Below are positions 16,693-25,278 of a stretch of DNA of 64,000 bases, one piece after another (the stretch's first letter is position 1; each line of letters begins with the position of its first letter). This stretch comes from Nocardioides perillae (GTDB taxonomy: Bacteria > Actinomycetota > Actinomycetes > Propionibacteriales > Nocardioidaceae). The stretch spans positions 434,001-498,000 of the forward strand of contig NZ_JACCAC010000001.1 of assembly GCF_013409425.1 (NCBI RefSeq), given 5' to 3'. The notes beneath the pieces were generated by a model, which worked only from the letters and a program-made list of their open reading frames with translations, was not told the origin of the DNA and did not search any database. Made by a program: the position numbers and the translations under genes.

Positions 16693-17937
16693 ATGACCAG
16701 CCTGAGCCGGACGCGTGTGCTCGCCCTCGTGCAGGCGGGCGGTGCGGGCAGCCGGATGGACGTCCTGACCCGCGAGCGCGCCAAGCCGACCCTGCCCTTC
16801 GCCGGCGTCTACCAGCTCGTCGACTTCCCGCTGTCCAACCTCGCGCACAGCGGGGTCACCGACGTGTGGGTGTCGGTCTCCTTCCAGGGCTCGTCGATGG
16901 AGGAGCAGGTCGCCAACGGTCGGCCGTGGGAGCTCGACCGCACCCGCGGCGGGCTGCGGCTGCTGATGCCGCAGGAGGGCACCGGCGGCCTCGACGAGGA
17001 GGGCTTCGCGCGCGGCAACGCCGACGAGCTCTACCGCCGGCGCAGGCAGGTCGCGGCCGCCGGGGCCGACGTGCTGCTGGTGATGAGCGCCGACCACGTC
17101 TACCGCTACGACTTCCGCGACCTCGTCGAGGCCCACCTCGACTCCGGCGCCGAGTGCACGGTCCTGACGACCGAGCGCCCCCTCGACCAGGCCGGCGACC
17201 ACGCGACGGTCGAGACCGACGAGGGCGGCGGGACCGGCCGCATCACCCGCGTCGAGGCCAAGCCAGAGGAGCCGCGCACCACCTGGGTCGCCGCCGAGGT
17301 CGTGGCCTACGACCCCGCGGCGCTGGTCGAGGTCGTCGAGGAGCTGCACCGCGAGCTCGGCGCCGACGCCGACGCGGGCGACTCCGGCCTCGGCGACTTC
17401 GCCGAGCACCTGCTGCCGCGCTTCGCCGAGCGCGGCCGGGCCCGCGCGCTGCCCCTGCCCGGCTTCTGGCGCGACCTCGGTCGACCGTCGCGCTACCTCG
17501 CCGCCCACCGCGAGGTGCTCGACGGCGACCTCGGGGTGCTCGACCAGCCGGGGTGGCCCGTGCTCACCCAGCAGCCGCAGCGCGGAGCCGCCCGGCTGCG
17601 CGCCGGGGCCGAGGTGGTCGACTCCATGGTCGGGCCGGGAGCCGAGGTCGCCGGGCGGGTGGTGCGCAGCGTCCTCGGGCCCGGCGTACGCGTCGCCGCG
17701 GGCGCCGAGGTCCACGACAGCGTCCTCTTCACGGGCGTGGTCGTCGAGGCCGGCGCCCGGGTCCACGGCAGCGTGGTCGACCGCGGCACGTCGATCGGTC
17801 GCGACGCCGTCGTCGGCTCCCCCGACGCCGACCTCGAGGTCGACGAGGGCGTCACGCTCCTGGGCCGCGACTGCCGGGTCGGCGCGGGTGCGCACGTCCC
17901 GGCCGGCGCCCGGCTCGAGCCCGGCTCGAGCGCCTGA
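16693..17937 (+). CDS. glgC: glucose-1-phosphate adenylyltransferase-like protein
   Basis: Makes ADP-glucose from ATP and glucose-1-phosphate, the activated donor for glycogen and, in actinobacteria, maltosyl compounds. The nucleotide loop is QAGGAGSRMDVLTRERAKP, with a Met-Asp where GlgC usually has Leu and Gly/Ser; then VYQLVDFPLSNLAHSG, the catalytic MSADHVYRYD, and the sugar-phosphate part VEAKPEEP. The C-terminus is a left-handed beta-helix with repeated V-x-x-S-V-x-G hexapeptides (VDSMVGPGAEV, VRSVLGPGVRV, HDSVLFTGVVV). 414 aa, normal. No other glycogen gene is adjacent. A related sugar nucleotidyltransferase is possible. Confidence 0.85.
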   Translation: MTSLSRTRVLALVQAGGAGSRMDVLTRERAKPTLPFAGVYQLVDFPLSNLAHSGVTDVWVSVSFQGSSMEEQVANGRPWELDRTRGGLRLLMPQEGTGGLDEEGFARGNADELYRRRRQVAAAGADVLLVMSADHVYRYDFRDLVEAHLDSGAECTVLTTERPLDQAGDHATVETDEGGGTGRITRVEAKPEEPRTTWVAAEVVAYDPAALVEVVEELHRELGADADAGDSGLGDFAEHLLPRFAERGRARALPLPGFWRDLGRPSRYLAAHREVLDGDLGVLDQPGWPVLTQQPQRGAARLRAGAEVVDSMVGPGAEVAGRVVRSVLGPGVRVAAGAEVHDSVLFTGVVVEAGARVHGSVVDRGTSIGRDAVVGSPDADLEVDEGVTLLGRDCRVGAGAHVPAGARLEPGSSA

Positions 17938-17981
17938 GCCCGGTCGCCCCCCGGGGGAGGCGCCGGCGCCCACCGAGCGCC

Positions 17982-17987
17982 TAGGGT
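17982..17987 (+). promoter_or_regulatory. -10 hexamer TAGGGT
   Basis: TAGGGT ends 48 bp before the GTG at 18036; with start of transcription about 7 nt downstream, it would leave a leader of roughly 40 nt holding the ribosome site AGAAGGAG. Confidence 0.45.
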
Positions 17988-18035
17988 CGGCCGCGAGCCG
18001 TCCGCAGACCGTCCGCAGCAGCAGAAGGAGACACC

Positions 18036-18275
18036 GTGACCTCCCACGACGCCGACCTCCAGGCAGCCGTCGACGCGACCTCGGTCGTCCACGACACCGG
18101 TGAGCAGGAGGACCTGGTCGAGGCCCTGCGCGAGGCGCTCGCCGAGCGCGACGTCGAGACCTCGGACGAGGAGTGGCTGCGCCGCACGGTCGAGGGCATC
18201 AAGGCCGACCGCAACTACGTCATCGACTCCGAGCCCTCCGACTTCGTGCCGCGGCGCGACCGCGAGGGCAGCTGA
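18036..18275 (+). CDS. hypothetical protein, 79 aa
   Basis: A small, acidic, soluble protein with no family I recognise. It is rich in Glu, Asp and Ala, predicted mainly helical (EDLVEALREALAERDVETSDEEW), and ends in a short basic stretch. No membrane segment and no Cys. A strong ribosome site (AGAAGGAG, 7 nt before the GTG) and a -10 hexamer upstream support expression. It stands alone between glgC and a broken reductase gene. Confidence 0.65.
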   Translation: MTSHDADLQAAVDATSVVHDTGEQEDLVEALREALAERDVETSDEEWLRRTVEGIKADRNYVIDSEPSDFVPRRDREGS

Positions 18276-18296
18276 CCCTCCTGCGCGTGCGCCCGG

Positions 18297-18665
18297 TCAG
18301 CGCACGACGTCGTAGACCAGCTTGAGCACACCGTTGGCGTAGGTCTCGCTCTCGACGACGCGCAGCTTCTCCAGGTCCTTGTCGGCCTCGCTCCACATCC
18401 GCTTCCCGGCGCCGAGCAGGATCGGGAAGACGAGCAGGTGGTAGCGGTCGACCAGGCCCGCGTCGGCGAGAGCGGCGCCGAGCGTCGCGCTGCCGTGCAC
18501 GAGCAGCGGCCCGCCGTCGGTCTCCTTCAGCCGGGCGACGTCGTCGACCGAGCGCAGGACGGTCGCCGGCCAGCGCTCGTCGTCGTGCTCGAGCGTGGTC
18601 GAGACGACCCACCGCGGCAGCGCGTTGTAGCGCTCGAACTCCGCCGGTGACGACGACCTGGCGCA
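18297..18665 (-). pseudogene. RibD_C/dihydrofolate-reductase-like gene, 5'-truncated
   Basis: The frame encodes the C-terminal two thirds of a dihydrofolate reductase-like (RibD C-terminal) protein: EFERYNALPRWVVSTTLEH, then LLVHGSATLGAALADAGLVD, YHLLVFPILLGAGKRMW, and a C-terminal TYANGVLKLVYDVV. Intact relatives are about 180-200 aa and start with a strand and NADPH-binding region that is missing here. The frame runs back without any ATG, GTG or TTG to an in-frame TGA at 18678-18680; the first possible start is an internal GTG at 18500, which would give only 67 aa. The break is near 18660, where similarity to the family stops. Probably inactive. Confidence 0.75.
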
Positions 18666-18833
18666 CGGGTGGGCTCCTCAGCGGTGGGTGCGGTGGCTGC
18701 AGCGTCCGGCTGCACGGTGGGTGACGGTACGACGGGTCCGACCGTCGGCGGTCGGCGGACTCATCGCTGCGGGCCCACCCGGCGTCCCGGCACCCCCAGG
18801 GGTGAGGAGGTCCGGTGCGGGTACCGGCCGCGC

Positions 18834-19306
18834 ATGCTGACCTCCGCAGCCCTCAAGGGCGCCGCTGCCGGCGCCGTGGGCGTCACCGTCATGACCCTGG
18901 GCGAGAAGCTCGAGCAGCGCCTGACCGGACGCCCGACTCCTACGTGCCCGGCCGCACCTTCCTCGCCCTCACCCGCCACCGCCAGCCCGACGGCGCGCAG
19001 CCGTTCCTGGCCAACCAGACGATCCACTGGAGCCAGGGGTTGATGCTCGGCGCGCTGCGCGGCCTGTGGTCGGAGGTGGGCATGCGCGGGCCGGTGTGGA
19101 CCGGCGTGCACACCGTCGTGCGGCTCGCGCTCGACCAGACGCTGGAGAACACCTCCCGCGTGGGGGCACCGCCCGCGTCCTGGCCGCGCCAGGAGCTCAC
19201 CGTCGACCTGCTGCACAAGGGCGTCTACTCCGCCGTCACCGGCTTCCTCTGTGACCGGGTCGTGCGGGAGCAGCCGCGCCCGCTGCCCGGCGCCGTCAGC
19301 CACTGA
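18834..19306 (+). pseudogene. conserved hypothetical gene with a -1 frameshift
   Basis: The ATG at 18834 opens a protein with a hydrophobic start (LKGAAAGAVGVTVMTLGEKL) that leaves its frame at about 18932-18934; the same protein then continues in another frame (DSYVPGRTFLALTRHRQPD, later FLANQTIHWSQGLMLGALRG and VRLALDQTLENTS) to the stop at 19306. Restoring one C in the CCC run at 18932-18934 gives TGRPDSYVPGRT and one protein of about 157 aa. It is either a true frameshift or a sequencing error. Family unknown; it looks like a membrane-associated protein. It lies directly beside the truncated reductase. Confidence 0.75.
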
Positions 19307-19332
19307 CCGCCGGCCTCCGCGGCGCGCGGGCC

Positions 19333-19764
19333 TCAGCGCCGGGTGGTGGCGCCGACGATGGCCGCCGCGGCGTCGCCGACCGGCGCGTCCCCGCCGAGCA
19401 CGCCGGCGAGGTTCGTCAGCCGCAGCACCAGACGGGTCTGCTCGCCCGCGCCGGCCAGGCGCAGTGCGCCGCCCGCGCGCCGCAGGTCGCGGAACGCGGC
19501 GGTGAGGGCACCGAGCGCCGTCGAGTCCACGAAGCCGACGCCGGACACGTCCACCACCACCCGGTGCCCGGTCGCGGCCGAGCGCGCGCAGGCCTCGTCC
19601 AGCGCGCGGCGCAGCGGTCCGGCGACCGCGAGGTCGAGCGCGCCGTGCAGGCTCAGCACGGTCACGTCGCCCCCAGGCGTCGCGAGCACGGTGCAGCTGC
19701 CGAGGGCAGCGGGGGCGGCGAGAGCGGCGGCGACGGACGGGGCGTCGGCGGTGTCGGCGGTCAT
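19333..19764 (-). CDS. STAS-domain anti-sigma factor antagonist
   Basis: A SpoIIAA-like STAS protein, which in actinobacteria releases alternative sigma factors by binding their anti-sigma kinase and is controlled by Ser phosphorylation. The domain spans most of the protein: TVLSLHGALDLAVAGPLRRAL, then VVVDVSGVGFVDSTALGALTA, where Ser of DSTAL is the expected phosphorylation site, ending ALRLAGAGEQTRLVLRLTNL. 143 aa from the ATG at 19764; an in-frame ATG at 19815 would add 17 residues and has an AAGG upstream, so the start is open. No partner kinase is next to it. Divergent from licD. Confidence 0.85.
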   Translation of the reverse strand: MTADTADAPSVAAALAAPAALGSCTVLATPGGDVTVLSLHGALDLAVAGPLRRALDEACARSAATGHRVVVDVSGVGFVDSTALGALTAAFRDLRRAGGALRLAGAGEQTRLVLRLTNLAGVLGGDAPVGDAAAAIVGATTRR

Positions 19765-19901
19765 GGGGCCTCGGGGGTTCGGGGTCCGGGAGGGACGAGC
19801 GGGGGGTGCCTCCATGGTGGGACCTTGGTCCCGCCCGGACCGGGACCTCCGGCTGATCTTGAGGAAGCGCCCAGGGTGCGGTCCAGACCGCGTGCCCTGC
19901 C

Positions 19902-19907
19902 TACCCT
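19902..19907 (+). promoter_or_regulatory. -10 hexamer TACCCT, near-leaderless promoter
   Basis: TACCCT ends 6 nt before the GTG of the LicD gene at 19914, a spacing that predicts a transcript with almost no leader. Confidence 0.45.
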
Positions 19908-19913
19908 GGCGCG

Positions 19914-20726
19914 GTGACCCCGCCCGCACCCGGCGCCGAGCTGAGCGCCGACGAGCTCCGCGCGGTGCAGGCGGGCGCGCTCGCGAAGGTCGACCGCTGG
20001 TGCCGCGAGCACGGGGTGCCCTACTACCTCGCCTACGGCACCCTCCTCGGCGCGGTGCGCCACGGCGGCCCGATCCCGTGGGACGACGACGTCGACGTGA
20101 TGCTGCCGCGCGCGGCGTACGACCGGCTCGTCCGCGAGCTCGCGGCCGACGGCCCGCCCTGGCTGAGCGTGTCGACCTCGCCGCAGCGTCCGGAGTGGCC
20201 GCTGCCCTACGCGAAGGTGTGCGACGACCGCACCACGCTGGTCGAGGCCCTCGCCGACCCGGTCGCGATGGGCGTCAACGTCGACGTCTTCCCGTTGGAC
20301 GCGGTGCCGGCGGGGCGCGCGCGGCGCCGCACCCAGGCGGCGGCACTGCGCTTCCTGCGCTGGGCGGTCGAGCTGCACTACGTCGACGGCGTGCGGGCCC
20401 GCGGCTGGCACGGTCCGGTGGCGCTGCGCGTGGCGCGCCCCCTGCTCCGGCTGCTGCCGGTGCGGGTGCTGGTCGGGGCGACGACGTGGGTGGCCGCCCA
20501 CCCGGGCCGGCCGTCGGGCCGTCTCGGCGTCCGGGTCGGGTCCTTCGACTGGTCGGTCCCGGCCGCGGCCCTCGGCGAGCCGGTCGAGGTGGACTTCGCC
20601 GGGCTGCGGTGCCTCGCCCCGGCCGACGCCGACGCGGTCCTCACGACGCTGTACGGCGACTACCGCACGCCGCCGCCCGCGCACCAGCAGGTGAGCCACC
20701 ACGCCTTCACCGCACGCTGGCGCTGA
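19914..20726 (+). CDS. LicD family protein
   Basis: A nucleotidyltransferase-fold protein of the LicD family, whose members transfer phosphocholine or other phospho-groups to cell-surface glycans. The defining block is YYLAYGTLLGAVRHGGPIPW with the metal-binding DDDVDVM just after; a second conserved part is YAKVCDDRTTLVE and VNVDVFPLDAVP. 270 aa, normal. No signal peptide, so it acts on the cytoplasmic side. It precedes a carbohydrate ABC importer, but no choline or CDP-sugar gene is near, so the donor is unknown. Confidence 0.87.
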   Translation: MTPPAPGAELSADELRAVQAGALAKVDRWCREHGVPYYLAYGTLLGAVRHGGPIPWDDDVDVMLPRAAYDRLVRELAADGPPWLSVSTSPQRPEWPLPYAKVCDDRTTLVEALADPVAMGVNVDVFPLDAVPAGRARRRTQAAALRFLRWAVELHYVDGVRARGWHGPVALRVARPLLRLLPVRVLVGATTWVAAHPGRPSGRLGVRVGSFDWSVPAAALGEPVEVDFAGLRCLAPADADAVLTTLYGDYRTPPPAHQQVSHHAFTARWR

Positions 20727-20794
20727 CCGGACCCACCTCCGGACCGGCGCCGGGGCCCGGGCCCGGACGGTGCGCTCCCCCACCCGTGCGGGCG

Positions 20795-22153
20795 GTGCCC
20801 GGCCACCAGGCGTGGCTAGCGTCGCAGCACCGACGAGCGACGGAGTGGCACATCGGGACCAGCATCAGCAGGCGCGGTCTGCTCAGCACCGCAGCGGCCG
20901 TGACGGCCGGCGGGTGGCTCAGCGGCTGCGCCGGCCTGACCGGGGGCGGCAGCGGTGGCGGGGGCGGTGGCCGTCCCGGCACGCTGTCGGTCATCACCTG
21001 GGCCTCCGACGCCGAGGCGGCGGTCTTCCGCGACCTCGCCGACCGGTTCGGCTCCGAGAACGACGTCACCGTCGACCTGCAGGTCATCCCCTTCGAGGAG
21101 GTGCAGACGACGGTCGACGCGCAGCTGCAGGCGGGCGACCCGCCCGACGTCTTCCGGGTCACCTACACCGACCTCGGGCGCTACAGCACGACCGGGCAGC
21201 TGCTCGACGTCACGCCCTACGTCGACGACGCCGCGGCCTTCATCCCGGCCTTCTGGCAGGCCGTGCAGACCGACGGCACGCCCTACGGCGTGCCGCACCA
21301 CACCGACACCACCGCGATCGTCTACCGGCCCGACCTCCTGCAGCCGGCCGGCATCACCGTGCCCACCTCCCTGGACGAGGCGTGGAGCTGGGAGGAGTTC
21401 GCCGAGGTCTCCGACGCGCTCAAGGCCTCGCTGCCGCAGGGGGTCTTCCCGTTCGTCTACGACTGGCAGCAGTTCGGCGCCTACCGCTGGCTGACCTGGC
21501 TCTTCGAGGCCGGCGGCCGGCTGCTCGACGACGACCTGGCCACCGCCGTCGTGCAGAGCCCGGAAGGCCTGAAGGCGCTGGAGTTCACGCAGCGGTTCTT
21601 CACCGAGCAGTGGGTGCCGCGCAACACCTCGGTGAAGTCCACGACCTACCCCGACGCCGCCTTCATCGGCGAGCGCACCGCGATGGCCTTCGTCGGCGAC
21701 TTCCTGCTGCCGGGCATCGAGGCCGAGGTCGACTTCGACTACCAGGCGACGTTCCAGCCGCGCGACGTGCGCGCGTCGAGCGACCTGGGCGGCAACGCGC
21801 TGGTCGCGACCGCGGAGAGCGCCAACGCCGAGCTGGCTGGGGAGTTCCTGCGCTTCATGGTCACCGAGGACGCGATGACGGAGTGGTGCGCGCGCACCAC
21901 CGAGCTGCCGACGCTGCAGTCGCTGGTCGGCCAGGACCTCGGCTACGAGGTGCGACCCGACCTGATGCCGGTCTTCGTCGAGCAGGCCACCACGCTGACC
22001 GAGGAGGACGTCGCCCAGGTGACGGTGCCGGCCTTCTCGCAGGTCAACACCGTGCTGCTCGACCAGCTCGAGCTGGCCTTCCTCGGCGACCAGTCGGCCG
22101 AGGACACCCTGGCCGCGATCGCCGAGGGCGTCGACGCGGCGATCGCCGGCTAG
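20795..22153 (+). CDS. carbohydrate ABC transporter substrate-binding lipoprotein
   Basis: The extracellular receptor of a sugar importer (family 1 solute-binding protein). The signal is Tat-like, SRRGLLSTAAAVTAGGWLSGC, ending in a lipobox with its Cys, so the protein is lipid-anchored outside. The mature part has the usual VITWASDAEAAVFRDLADRF start and GDPPDVFRVTYTDL. The only canonical starts in frame, GTG at 20786 or 20795, lie upstream of a -10 hexamer at 20817 and lack a ribosome site; an ATC at 20852 has GGAG 6 nt before it and would make a 433-aa protein with a compact signal. The listed start is the canonical choice, not a firm one. Confidence 0.85.
   Translation: MPGHQAWLASQHRRATEWHIGTSISRRGLLSTAAAVTAGGWLSGCAGLTGGGSGGGGGGRPGTLSVITWASDAEAAVFRDLADRFGSENDVTVDLQVIPFEEVQTTVDAQLQAGDPPDVFRVTYTDLGRYSTTGQLLDVTPYVDDAAAFIPAFWQAVQTDGTPYGVPHHTDTTAIVYRPDLLQPAGITVPTSLDEAWSWEEFAEVSDALKASLPQGVFPFVYDWQQFGAYRWLTWLFEAGGRLLDDDLATAVVQSPEGLKALEFTQRFFTEQWVPRNTSVKSTTYPDAAFIGERTAMAFVGDFLLPGIEAEVDFDYQATFQPRDVRASSDLGGNALVATAESANAELAGEFLRFMVTEDAMTEWCARTTELPTLQSLVGQDLGYEVRPDLMPVFVEQATTLTEEDVAQVTVPAFSQVNTVLLDQLELAFLGDQSAEDTLAAIAEGVDAAIAG
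20817..20822 (+). promoter_or_regulatory. -10 hexamer TAGCGT upstream of the ABC importer genes
   Basis: TAGCGT lies 30 bp before the possible ATC start at 20852. If used, transcription would begin near 20829, downstream of both GTG candidates. Confidence 0.4.
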
Positions 22154-23104
22154 GTGGCGAGCGAGGTCGGGGTGGGCGCCGCTCGGGTCGCCCGCCGCGG
22201 GGGCACCGGCACCGGGCGCACCCGGCGCACCCGGCGCTCGCGCAGCACCGCCTTCTCGTGGGCGATGGCCGGGCCCAACACCGCGGTCGTCGCGCTCTTC
22301 CTGCTGCTGCCGCTCGGCTGGGCGGTGTGGCTGAGCTTCCGCGACGCCGGCACCTTCGGGCCGACCCGATTCACCGGCCTCGAGAACTACCGCCGGATGT
22401 TCTCCGACGAGGTGTTCTGGCAGGCCGTGGTCAACACCGCGGTCTTCACGCTCGCCACCGTCCCGACCTCGATCCTCCTCGGCCTGGGCCTCGCCGTGCT
22501 CCTCGACAGCGCGCTGCCCGCGCAGCGGGTGTGGCGCACGGTCATCTACCTGCCGATCGTCCTCTCGGGTCTGGCCACCGCGCTGATCGGCTCGCTGCTC
22601 TTCGAGCAGAGCATCGGCATCGTCAACAAGCTGCTCGCGGCCGTGGGCGTCACCGGGCCCGACTGGCAGACCGACGGCGCGTGGGCGATGGCCTCGCTGG
22701 TGCTGGTGACGGTCTGGGTGCGCGTCGGCTTCTCGATGGTCATCTACCTCGCCGGGCTGCAGGACGTGCCGCGCGACCTCTACGAGGCGGCCCGCCTCGA
22801 CGGCGCGGGCGCGTGGCAGCAGTTCCGGCAGGTCACGGTGCCGCTGGTGCGCCCCACGACCTTCTTCCTGGTCGTCCTCAACGTCATCTACTCCTTCCAG
22901 GTCTTCGACCTCGTCTACGCCATGACCAACGGCGGGCCCGGCTTCGCGACCACCACGCTGCCGTTCTTCGCCTACCAGTACGGCTTCGAGCAGCGCCAGC
23001 AGGGCTACGGCTCCGCGATCGGGCTCGTGCTCTTCCTCGTCGTGCTCGCCTTCACCGCGCTGCAGTGGCGCGGCCAGCGCGGCGCCGTCCAGGGAGGTGC
23101 GTGA
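22154..23104 (+). CDS. carbohydrate ABC transporter permease (MalF type)
   Basis: One of two membrane channel subunits of the sugar importer. It has a basic cytoplasmic lead (RTRRTRRSRS), six hydrophobic segments and the EAA loop EAARLDGAGAWQQFRQVTVP that contacts the ATPase. The NGGPGFATTTL segment is typical of MalF/UgpA-like permeases. 316 aa. The GTG at 22154 directly follows the stop of the binding-protein gene, so translation is coupled. Confidence 0.92.
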   Translation: MASEVGVGAARVARRGGTGTGRTRRTRRSRSTAFSWAMAGPNTAVVALFLLLPLGWAVWLSFRDAGTFGPTRFTGLENYRRMFSDEVFWQAVVNTAVFTLATVPTSILLGLGLAVLLDSALPAQRVWRTVIYLPIVLSGLATALIGSLLFEQSIGIVNKLLAAVGVTGPDWQTDGAWAMASLVLVTVWVRVGFSMVIYLAGLQDVPRDLYEAARLDGAGAWQQFRQVTVPLVRPTTFFLVVLNVIYSFQVFDLVYAMTNGGPGFATTTLPFFAYQYGFEQRQQGYGSAIGLVLFLVVLAFTALQWRGQRGAVQGGA

Positions 23105-23958
23105 TGGCCGCGCGCGACGGCGTACGCCCGTCCCGGCCGCCGCGGGTGCGCCTTGGGCTGCTGGCGCGCACCGTCGTGGCCGCGCTCGCGGCGCTGGTGG
23201 TCTTCGTGCCGATGTACTCCATGGTGGTCATCGCCTTCTCCCCGCGGCGCGACGTCTTCGACCGCGAGCTGCGCCTGCTGCCGTCGTCGTGGACGACCGA
23301 GAACTTCCGCGAGCTGTTCGCCGACTACCCGGTGTGGCTGTGGATGGGGAACTCGTTCACCGTCGCGGCGCTGACGACGGTGCTGACCGTCGCGCTGAAC
23401 CTCTCCGCCGGCTACGCCTTCGCCAAGACCCGCTTCCGCGGCGACACCCTCGTCTTCCTGCTGCTGCTCTCCACGCTGATGATCCCGCTGCAGGCCGTGG
23501 TGATCCCGCAGTTCCGGCTGGTGTCCGAGCTCGGCATCTACGGCACCTTCTGGGCGGTGATCCTGCCCGGCGCGGCCTCGGCCTTCGGCATCTTCCTGGC
23601 CCGCCAGTTCATGACCGCCATCCCCGACGAGCTGCTCGAGGCGGCCCGCATCGACGGGGCCGGGGAGCTCGCGATCTTCTTCCGGATCGTCCTGCCGCTG
23701 TGCCGGCCGCTGATCGCGGTGCTGACGCTGCTGACCTTCATGTACCACTGGAACGACTTCCTGTGGCCGCTCATCGCGCTCAAGGAGCGCGAGCTGTACA
23801 GGCTGCCGGTGGCGCTGGGCTTCCTCAACGGGCAGTACGAGACCAACTACGGCGGCGTCATGGCCGCCACGCTGGTCAGCTCGATCCCGATGGTGGTGCT
23901 GTTCCTGCTCTTCCAGCGCTCCTTCGTCGCCGGCTTCGCGCGCTCCGGCATCCGCTGA
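23104..23958 (+). CDS. carbohydrate ABC transporter permease (MalG type)
   Basis: The second channel subunit. Six hydrophobic segments, the typical N-terminal line PMYSMVVIAFSPRRDVF, and the EAA loop EAARIDGAGELAIFFRIVLP. A WNDFLWPLIAL segment near the C-terminus is common in MalG/UgpE-like proteins. 284 aa. The ATG at 23104 overlaps the stop of the upstream permease by one base (TGATG). No ATPase gene follows; in actinobacteria a shared MsiK-like ATPase elsewhere often serves such importers. Confidence 0.92.
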   Translation: MAARDGVRPSRPPRVRLGLLARTVVAALAALVVFVPMYSMVVIAFSPRRDVFDRELRLLPSSWTTENFRELFADYPVWLWMGNSFTVAALTTVLTVALNLSAGYAFAKTRFRGDTLVFLLLLSTLMIPLQAVVIPQFRLVSELGIYGTFWAVILPGAASAFGIFLARQFMTAIPDELLEAARIDGAGELAIFFRIVLPLCRPLIAVLTLLTFMYHWNDFLWPLIALKERELYRLPVALGFLNGQYETNYGGVMAATLVSSIPMVVLFLLFQRSFVAGFARSGIR

Positions 23959-23988
23959 GGCGGCGGCGCCGGGTGCGAGACTGCCCGG

Positions 23989-24315
23989 GTGGACCCCGAC
24001 CCGGCCGACCCGCGCTACTCCCTGGCCAACGAGCGGACCTTCCTGGCGTGGATCCGCACCGCGCTCGGGCTGCTCGCCGGCACGGCCGCCCTGCTCGCGG
24101 TCGACCTGCCCTGGCCCGAGGCCGCCGTGGAGGTCCTCGCCTGCCTGCTCGCCGCGGTCGCCGCCCTCGCCGCCGGCCTCGCGTGGGACCGGTGGCGGCG
24201 CGTCGAGGCCGCGATCGCCGCAGGCCGGCCCGCCCCGCCACCGCGTGCGCACGTGGTGCTGGCGCTGGCGGTCGTCGGCGTGGCGGTGGCCGCGATCGTG
24301 CTGACGCTGGCCTGA
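23989..24315 (+). CDS. DUF202 (YidH-like) membrane protein
   Basis: A small membrane protein of the DUF202 family, unknown function. The family block is RYSLANERTFLAWIRTAL, followed by three hydrophobic segments: GLLAGTAALLAVDLPWP, a middle helix, and a C-terminal VVLALAVVGVAVAAIVLTLA. 108 aa, normal. GTG start at 23989. Its stop is 3 bp from the end of the convergent RNase Z gene. Confidence 0.85.
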   Translation: MDPDPADPRYSLANERTFLAWIRTALGLLAGTAALLAVDLPWPEAAVEVLACLLAAVAALAAGLAWDRWRRVEAAIAAGRPAPPPRAHVVLALAVVGVAVAAIVLTLA

Positions 24316-24318
24316 GGC

Positions 24319-25242
24319 TCACCGCCGCGGCGGCAGCGGCACCCGGTCGAGGTCGCGCGCGGCGTGCACGTCACCGTGGTGGCGGCCCGCCTCGAGCGCG
24401 AAGACGTCGGTGCCGGGGTGGCGCGCCGAGAAGTGCATGAGCACCAGTCGCCGCGCCCCGGCGTCGGACGCGAGGCGGCCCGCCTGGTCGGCGGTGAGGT
24501 GGGCGTAGCGCTCGGCGAGCTCGGCCTCGTCCGCCAGGTAGGTCGACTCGGTCACCAGCAGGTCGACGCCGCGGGCGAGCGCGGCGACGCCGTCGCAGAC
24601 CCGGGTGTCCATCACGAAGGCGAAGGCCTGCCCGGGTCGAGGGGTGCTGACCTCGTCGAGCCGGACGACGCCGTGCGGGGTCGTCACGGAGCCGTCGCGC
24701 ACCAGCCGCCCGACGGCGGGCCCGGCGAGGCCGCGCGCGGCCAGCCGTTCCGGGAGCAGCCGCACGCCGTCGTCCTCCTGCACCCGCCACCCGAGCGCGG
24801 GCACGCGGTGGTCGAGGGGCGCGGCGAGCAGCCGCAGGCCGCCCCAGCGGTCGACCACCTCCGGCTCGGGCCCGCCGACGGTGACCGGGTGCTCGCGGAC
24901 CTCGGGGAGCACCGCGGTGGCGGTCGAGCGGCGCAGGCGGTCGACGTACGCCTGTCCCGCGGCGGGGTAGTAGAGGTCGACGGGGGCGGTGGTGCCGTCG
25001 TGCAGCCGGCGCTGGAGCACGCCGGGCAGGCCCAGGCAGTGGTCGCCATGCAGGTGGGTGAGGCAGATGCGGGTGACGCTGGCGGCGGAGACGCCCGCGA
25101 GCGTGAGCTGGCGCTGCGTGCCCTCGCCCGGGTCGAGCAGCACGACCTCGTCGTCCCACAACAGCACGGCGCCGGGGTGGGCGCGGTCGCGGGTCGGCAC
25201 CGCCGAGGAGGTGCCGAGGACGACCAGCTCGCGGCGGCTCAC
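24319..25242 (-). CDS. rnz: ribonuclease Z
   Basis: Removes 3' trailers from tRNA precursors in the cytosol; a zinc metallo-beta-lactamase fold. N-terminal LGTSSAVPTRDRAHPG and PGEGTQRQLTLAG are RNase Z features; the metal site is THLHGDHCLGLPG, with further ligands in FVMDTRVCDG (Asp) and LMHFSARHP (His). 307 aa, usual size. The GTG at 25242 follows GGGAGG. It is the last of three same-strand genes with the MFS protein and a small hypothetical. Confidence 0.92.
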   Translation of the reverse strand: MSRRELVVLGTSSAVPTRDRAHPGAVLLWDDEVVLLDPGEGTQRQLTLAGVSAASVTRICLTHLHGDHCLGLPGVLQRRLHDGTTAPVDLYYPAAGQAYVDRLRRSTATAVLPEVREHPVTVGGPEPEVVDRWGGLRLLAAPLDHRVPALGWRVQEDDGVRLLPERLAARGLAGPAVGRLVRDGSVTTPHGVVRLDEVSTPRPGQAFAFVMDTRVCDGVAALARGVDLLVTESTYLADEAELAERYAHLTADQAGRLASDAGARRLVLMHFSARHPGTDVFALEAGRHHGDVHAARDLDRVPLPPRR

Positions 25243-25278
25243 CTGAGGTCCCTCCCGAGGCGTGCCACCGCGCGGCCC

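Noticed and set aside
18297..18500. Intact 67-aa gene from the internal GTG
   Set aside because: The family-like sequence continues well upstream of that GTG, so the short frame is the tail of a truncated gene.
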